A DNA stretch of 64,000 nucleotides from Desulfomicrobium macestii. Its GTDB lineage: Bacteria; Desulfobacterota; Desulfovibrionia; Desulfovibrionales; Desulfomicrobiaceae. Numbering within the stretch: the first letter of the stretch is position 1; every line of letters starts with the position of its first letter. The position numbers and the translations under genes were made by a program. Positions 62,137-64,000 of this stretch are shown here, piece by piece. Location: the NCBI RefSeq assembly GCF_014873765.1, contig NZ_JADBGG010000014.1:1-64000 (forward strand). Direction: 5' to 3'. The notes under the pieces were generated by a model. It saw only the letters and a list, made by a program, of their open reading frames with translations. It ran no database searches and had not been told where the DNA came from.

Positions 62137-62587
62137 CCTGATCGCCGACCTGCGGCTCGACCTGTCCGATCCGGGCGCATCTCTCTTCGAGGACCAGACT
62201 CTGGAGAGATGCGTCCGGAAAGCCGTTTTCCGGGTCGGCCGTGACCTCGACCAATCGCTGACGATCACGGTCGGAGAGATCACCCCCGATCCCACCGGCG
62301 AGGTCCGCGAGCTCCTGGTGATCATGGCGCAGATCCACGCCTGCCAGGTCATGCGTTCGGCCACCGCCAACGCCTTCTCCTTTTCCAGCGGCGACAAGAG
62401 AGTGGATAAAACCGGACAGCCCGGCCACTGGGCCAAGCTCGAGGCCGATCTGCTCGCCGACTACCGGCAGCGGCTCACCGAGCTGCGTCCGGCCACCCAG
62501 CTCGATCAGGAAGCCTACATCCTGACCCCGAGCGGCCTTACGCCGGTCATCTACGAACAAGGGATCGATCTCGATGTTGTTGAATGA
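62123..62587 (+). CDS. Head-tail connector protein (adaptor-like)
   Basis: A 154-aa protein beginning at GTG 62123 behind GGAGG. Helical pattern LLSDLIADLRLDLSDPGASL, LERCVRKAVFRVGRDL fits the gp6-like DNA-packaging adaptor family that sits under the portal. Its position after the capsid gene and before a neck protein agrees. Overlaps the next gene by 14 nt. Confidence 0.65.
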   Translation: MLLSDLIADLRLDLSDPGASLFEDQTLERCVRKAVFRVGRDLDQSLTITVGEITPDPTGEVRELLVIMAQIHACQVMRSATANAFSFSSGDKRVDKTGQPGHWAKLEADLLADYRQRLTELRPATQLDQEAYILTPSGLTPVIYEQGIDLDVVE

Positions 62588-62933
62588 CCGGGAACGCGCC
62601 GAAGCCGTGGCCGATGTCGCCCGGCTGATCCTCTCCTCGGGCCAGACCGCACGCATCCTGCGCGTGGTTCCCGGCGAGCGGCTCTACGGCACCGACGATG
62701 CCGAATACACGGAAATCTCCGTCATCCCCCTCGAACTGAACGAAACCCCGCCGGAGGAGCTGAGCGGCAAGATCGACGCGCTCGCCTGTGTCCTTCCGGA
62801 TGCCGATGTCCGGGGTGAAGACCGCCTGGCCTCAGACAGGGAAACCTATCGCATACAGAGTGTGGAAGAAGAACACTTCTTCGGCACCGTCACTCATAAG
62901 AACCTGCAACTGGTGAAGCTCAATGGGCGTTAG
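62574..62933 (+). CDS. Head closure-like protein
   Basis: A 119-aa protein (LLNDRERAEAVADVARLILS; TAEYTEISVIPLE-like strands; EHFFGTVTHKNLQLVKLNGR). The final strand pattern 'F-x-x-V-T-H-x-x-L-x-L' resembles head-closure (stopper) proteins, which close the connector channel. Position supports this; the similarity is weak. Its stop overlaps the next start by 11 nt. Confidence 0.58.
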   Translation: MLLNDRERAEAVADVARLILSSGQTARILRVVPGERLYGTDDAEYTEISVIPLELNETPPEELSGKIDALACVLPDADVRGEDRLASDRETYRIQSVEEEHFFGTVTHKNLQLVKLNGR

Positions 62934-63408
62934 GCGGACCGGTGACTGGGACAAGGCCCGCGCCAAGCTGACCACCGGCATGGGGCCACGTCTGGCCACG
63001 GCCCTGCGACAGGCCACGATCCGCAACGCCCTTTTTCTGGTGCGCGAGATCCAGCGGGGGATTCGCTCCCAGGCCCCGGGCGGACAGGCCTTCGTGAAAC
63101 TCGCCGAGAGCACCATCGAGCGCAAAGGCTCAAGCAAGGCGCTCATCGACACCGGCTTTCTCGTCAACGCCATCACCCAGAAGATCATGGCCGACAAGGC
63201 GTTCGTCGGCCTGCTGCGCGGCACCGTCAACAAGGACGGGGAAGACATGGTGAACATCGGTGCCGTCATGGAGTACGGGGCCACCATCAAACATCCGAAC
63301 GGCGCGACCATCATCATCCCCGCCAGACCCTTTCTGCATCCGGTGATGGATAAGTACCGCGAGCAGATCCTCCAGAACTATCGCGAGGCGATCCGCTCCG
63401 CGCTTTGA
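62923..63408 (+). CDS. HK97 gp10-like / virion morphogenesis neck protein
   Basis: A 161-aa protein. Basic start (RRTGDWDKARAKLTTGMGPR), helix RNALFLVREIQRGIRSQAPG, then TIERKGSSKALIDTGFLVNA, GAVMEYGATIKHPNGATIII, and PARPFLHPVMDKYREQILQN. The 'EYGATIKHP...IPARPFL' block is the signature of phage neck/morphogenesis proteins of the gp10/gpG type. It helps join head and tail. The promoter-like repeat copy 6 begins one base after its stop. Confidence 0.78.
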   Translation: MGVRRTGDWDKARAKLTTGMGPRLATALRQATIRNALFLVREIQRGIRSQAPGGQAFVKLAESTIERKGSSKALIDTGFLVNAITQKIMADKAFVGLLRGTVNKDGEDMVNIGAVMEYGATIKHPNGATIIIPARPFLHPVMDKYREQILQNYREAIRSAL

Positions 63409-63409
63409 G

Positions 63410-63445
63410 CCTCCGACACATCGCCAGCGCTTCCGGTAAGTAACC
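63410..63445 (+). promoter_or_regulatory. 36-bp bipartite promoter-like repeat, copy 6
   Basis: CCTCCGACACATCG at the left and CAGCGCTTCCGGTAAGTAACC at the right. Only two bases differ from copy 5. It begins one base after the neck protein stop and ends 22 bp before the next start. Confidence 0.7.
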
Positions 63446-63467
63446 AGGCAGAAAACGGAGGCGTCCC

Positions 63468-64000
63468 TTGAGCACGATACAGACCGTCACAGAAATCCTG
63501 ATCCGCCTGGCCAAACAGGCCATCCACCCGGACACCGTGCTGGTGTTCCCGGATGACCTGTTCGAGGTCCAGCGTACCCCCAGCGTCATCCTCCAGGGGC
63601 CGAAGCTGGCGGAAGACCGTTTCCGCCGCAGCCAGAGCCGCCTGTTTGAGAAGAATGTCGCGGAGCTGAGTTTCGAGGAGTGCCGGTTTCCCCGTCTCTA
63701 TCACCTCGATTTCGACCTGGTGGTGACCGTGGACCGGGAGGCCGAACTGCTTGGTTTTCACGAATCGGTGTCGCGGTTCCTCCAGCTTTACCCGGAGATC
63801 GCCATCGCCGACCAGGGCAGCCTGAACCTTACCGAACTGGTTCCTCTGGGCGGCCTGGCCCGGGTGAACCTCTCCAACCTCCGGCAAAGCTCCGGACGCA
63901 TCCGCATCGAATCCTGCCCGGTGTACGACGGCGACCTGCGCGACGGTCGGCTGATCCGGGACCGGACCTTCCAGTTTCACGGCGACGTGACAGAGCAACG
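63468..64000 (+). CDS. Tail completion-like protein, cut by the window edge
   Basis: The first 177 residues, still open at 64000. The start is TTG 63468, 6 nt after GGAGG. The sequence (STIQTVTEILIRLAKQAIHP; LFEVQRTPSVILQGPKLAED; YHLDFDLVVTVDREAELLGF) suits a small tail-terminator or tail-completion protein, expected here after the neck protein. The C-terminus and full length are unknown. Confidence 0.6.
   Translation, partial: MSTIQTVTEILIRLAKQAIHPDTVLVFPDDLFEVQRTPSVILQGPKLAEDRFRRSQSRLFEKNVAELSFEECRFPRLYHLDFDLVVTVDREAELLGFHESVSRFLQLYPEIAIADQGSLNLTELVPLGGLARVNLSNLRQSSGRIRIESCPVYDGDLRDGRLIRDRTFQFHGDVTEQ

Larger units (their letters stand above)
26663..64000. mobile_element. Prophage (left and middle part), continuing beyond the window
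   Basis: From here to the edge nearly all genes are phage-type: serine recombinase, LexA-like repressor, recombination and replication genes, terminase, portal, MuF head protein, prohead protease, major capsid and connector proteins. Tail tube, tape measure, fibre and lysis genes are expected further right. Connector genes of gp10 type point to a siphovirus-like phage with a MuF-type head module. It sits beside ssrA, but a large serine recombinase rather than a tRNA-type tyrosine integrase is the likely integrator. Confidence 0.9.

Noticed and set aside
62096-62656. Minus-strand frames opposite the head and connector genes (several of 100-780 aa, as at 58144-60489)
   Set aside because: They are anti-sense shadows produced by the GC-rich codon use of the real genes; none has a ribosome binding site or family features.

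Overview
The window has two halves. Positions 1 to about 26.4 kb are chromosome of a Gram-negative, GC-rich bacterium. The gene set suggests a deltaproteobacterium of the Desulfovibrio/Desulfomicrobium type: a two-subunit glycine decarboxylase (gcvPA/gcvPB) beside gcvH, an hslV-hslU-argB cluster, a type VI secretion VgrG/lipase island, and a one-piece tmRNA whose tag reads ANDNYDYAMAA. The taxon is inferred, not proven. From about 26.66 kb to the right edge the window holds the left and middle parts of a tailed, siphovirus-like prophage. It lies directly downstream of the tmRNA gene and continues past 64 kb.

Host half. The left edge is the end of an IS21-like element (four 23-bp tandem units) that cut a LysR-type regulator. 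An EF-hand protein and a patch of dispersed small repeats follow. A minus-strand type VI cluster reads vgrG, DUF4123 chaperone, unknown 105-aa protein, lipase effector, lipoprotein (probable immunity), each joined to the next by a short overlap. Next come a lone response regulator, a secreted hypothetical protein, gcvH-gcvPA-gcvPB, an HDOD protein, a DUF2339/DUF3999 membrane pair, argB with a large nested inverted repeat upstream, hslU/hslV, tRNA-Arg(ACG), a large hybrid histidine kinase and ssrA.

Prophage half. The integration module on the minus strand is a small HTH protein, a large serine recombinase, DUF2924 and an 80-aa protein. Divergent from it are a LexA-like repressor with an operator inside its promoter and a two-gene, AT-richer cargo operon of unknown function. 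A phage sigma factor, preceded by a structured leader that buries its ribosome binding site, precedes the early operon: Cas4/AddB-like nuclease, Sak4-like ATPase, DUF669 SSB-like protein, ERCC4 nuclease, RecD-like helicase, CHC2 primase/helicase. A minus-strand Fic protein with a 49-aa partner sits beside a 600-bp region packed with repeats, the best candidate for the replication origin or a control hub. Then come an HTH activator-like protein, a putative small terminase, a reversed tyrosine-recombinase cassette with its own palindromic repeat cluster, TerL, portal, a 1529-aa MuF-type head protein with kinase-like and unknown C-terminal domains, two small candidate immunity genes, a DNA methylase fused to prohead protease and scaffold, decoration and major capsid proteins, and head-tail connector genes.

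Most notable signal. Six intergenic copies of a 36-bp bipartite element (CCGAC, 17 bp, GGTAAGTAA), all in the coding direction and 23 to 90 bp before a gene or operon start, look like promoters of a phage-specific regulon. The first copy follows the phage sigma gene directly. Other strong leads are the MuF fusion with its downstream pair, the methylase-protease fusion, the repeat array at 44.35-44.90 kb, and the reversed recombinase cassette with its repeats.
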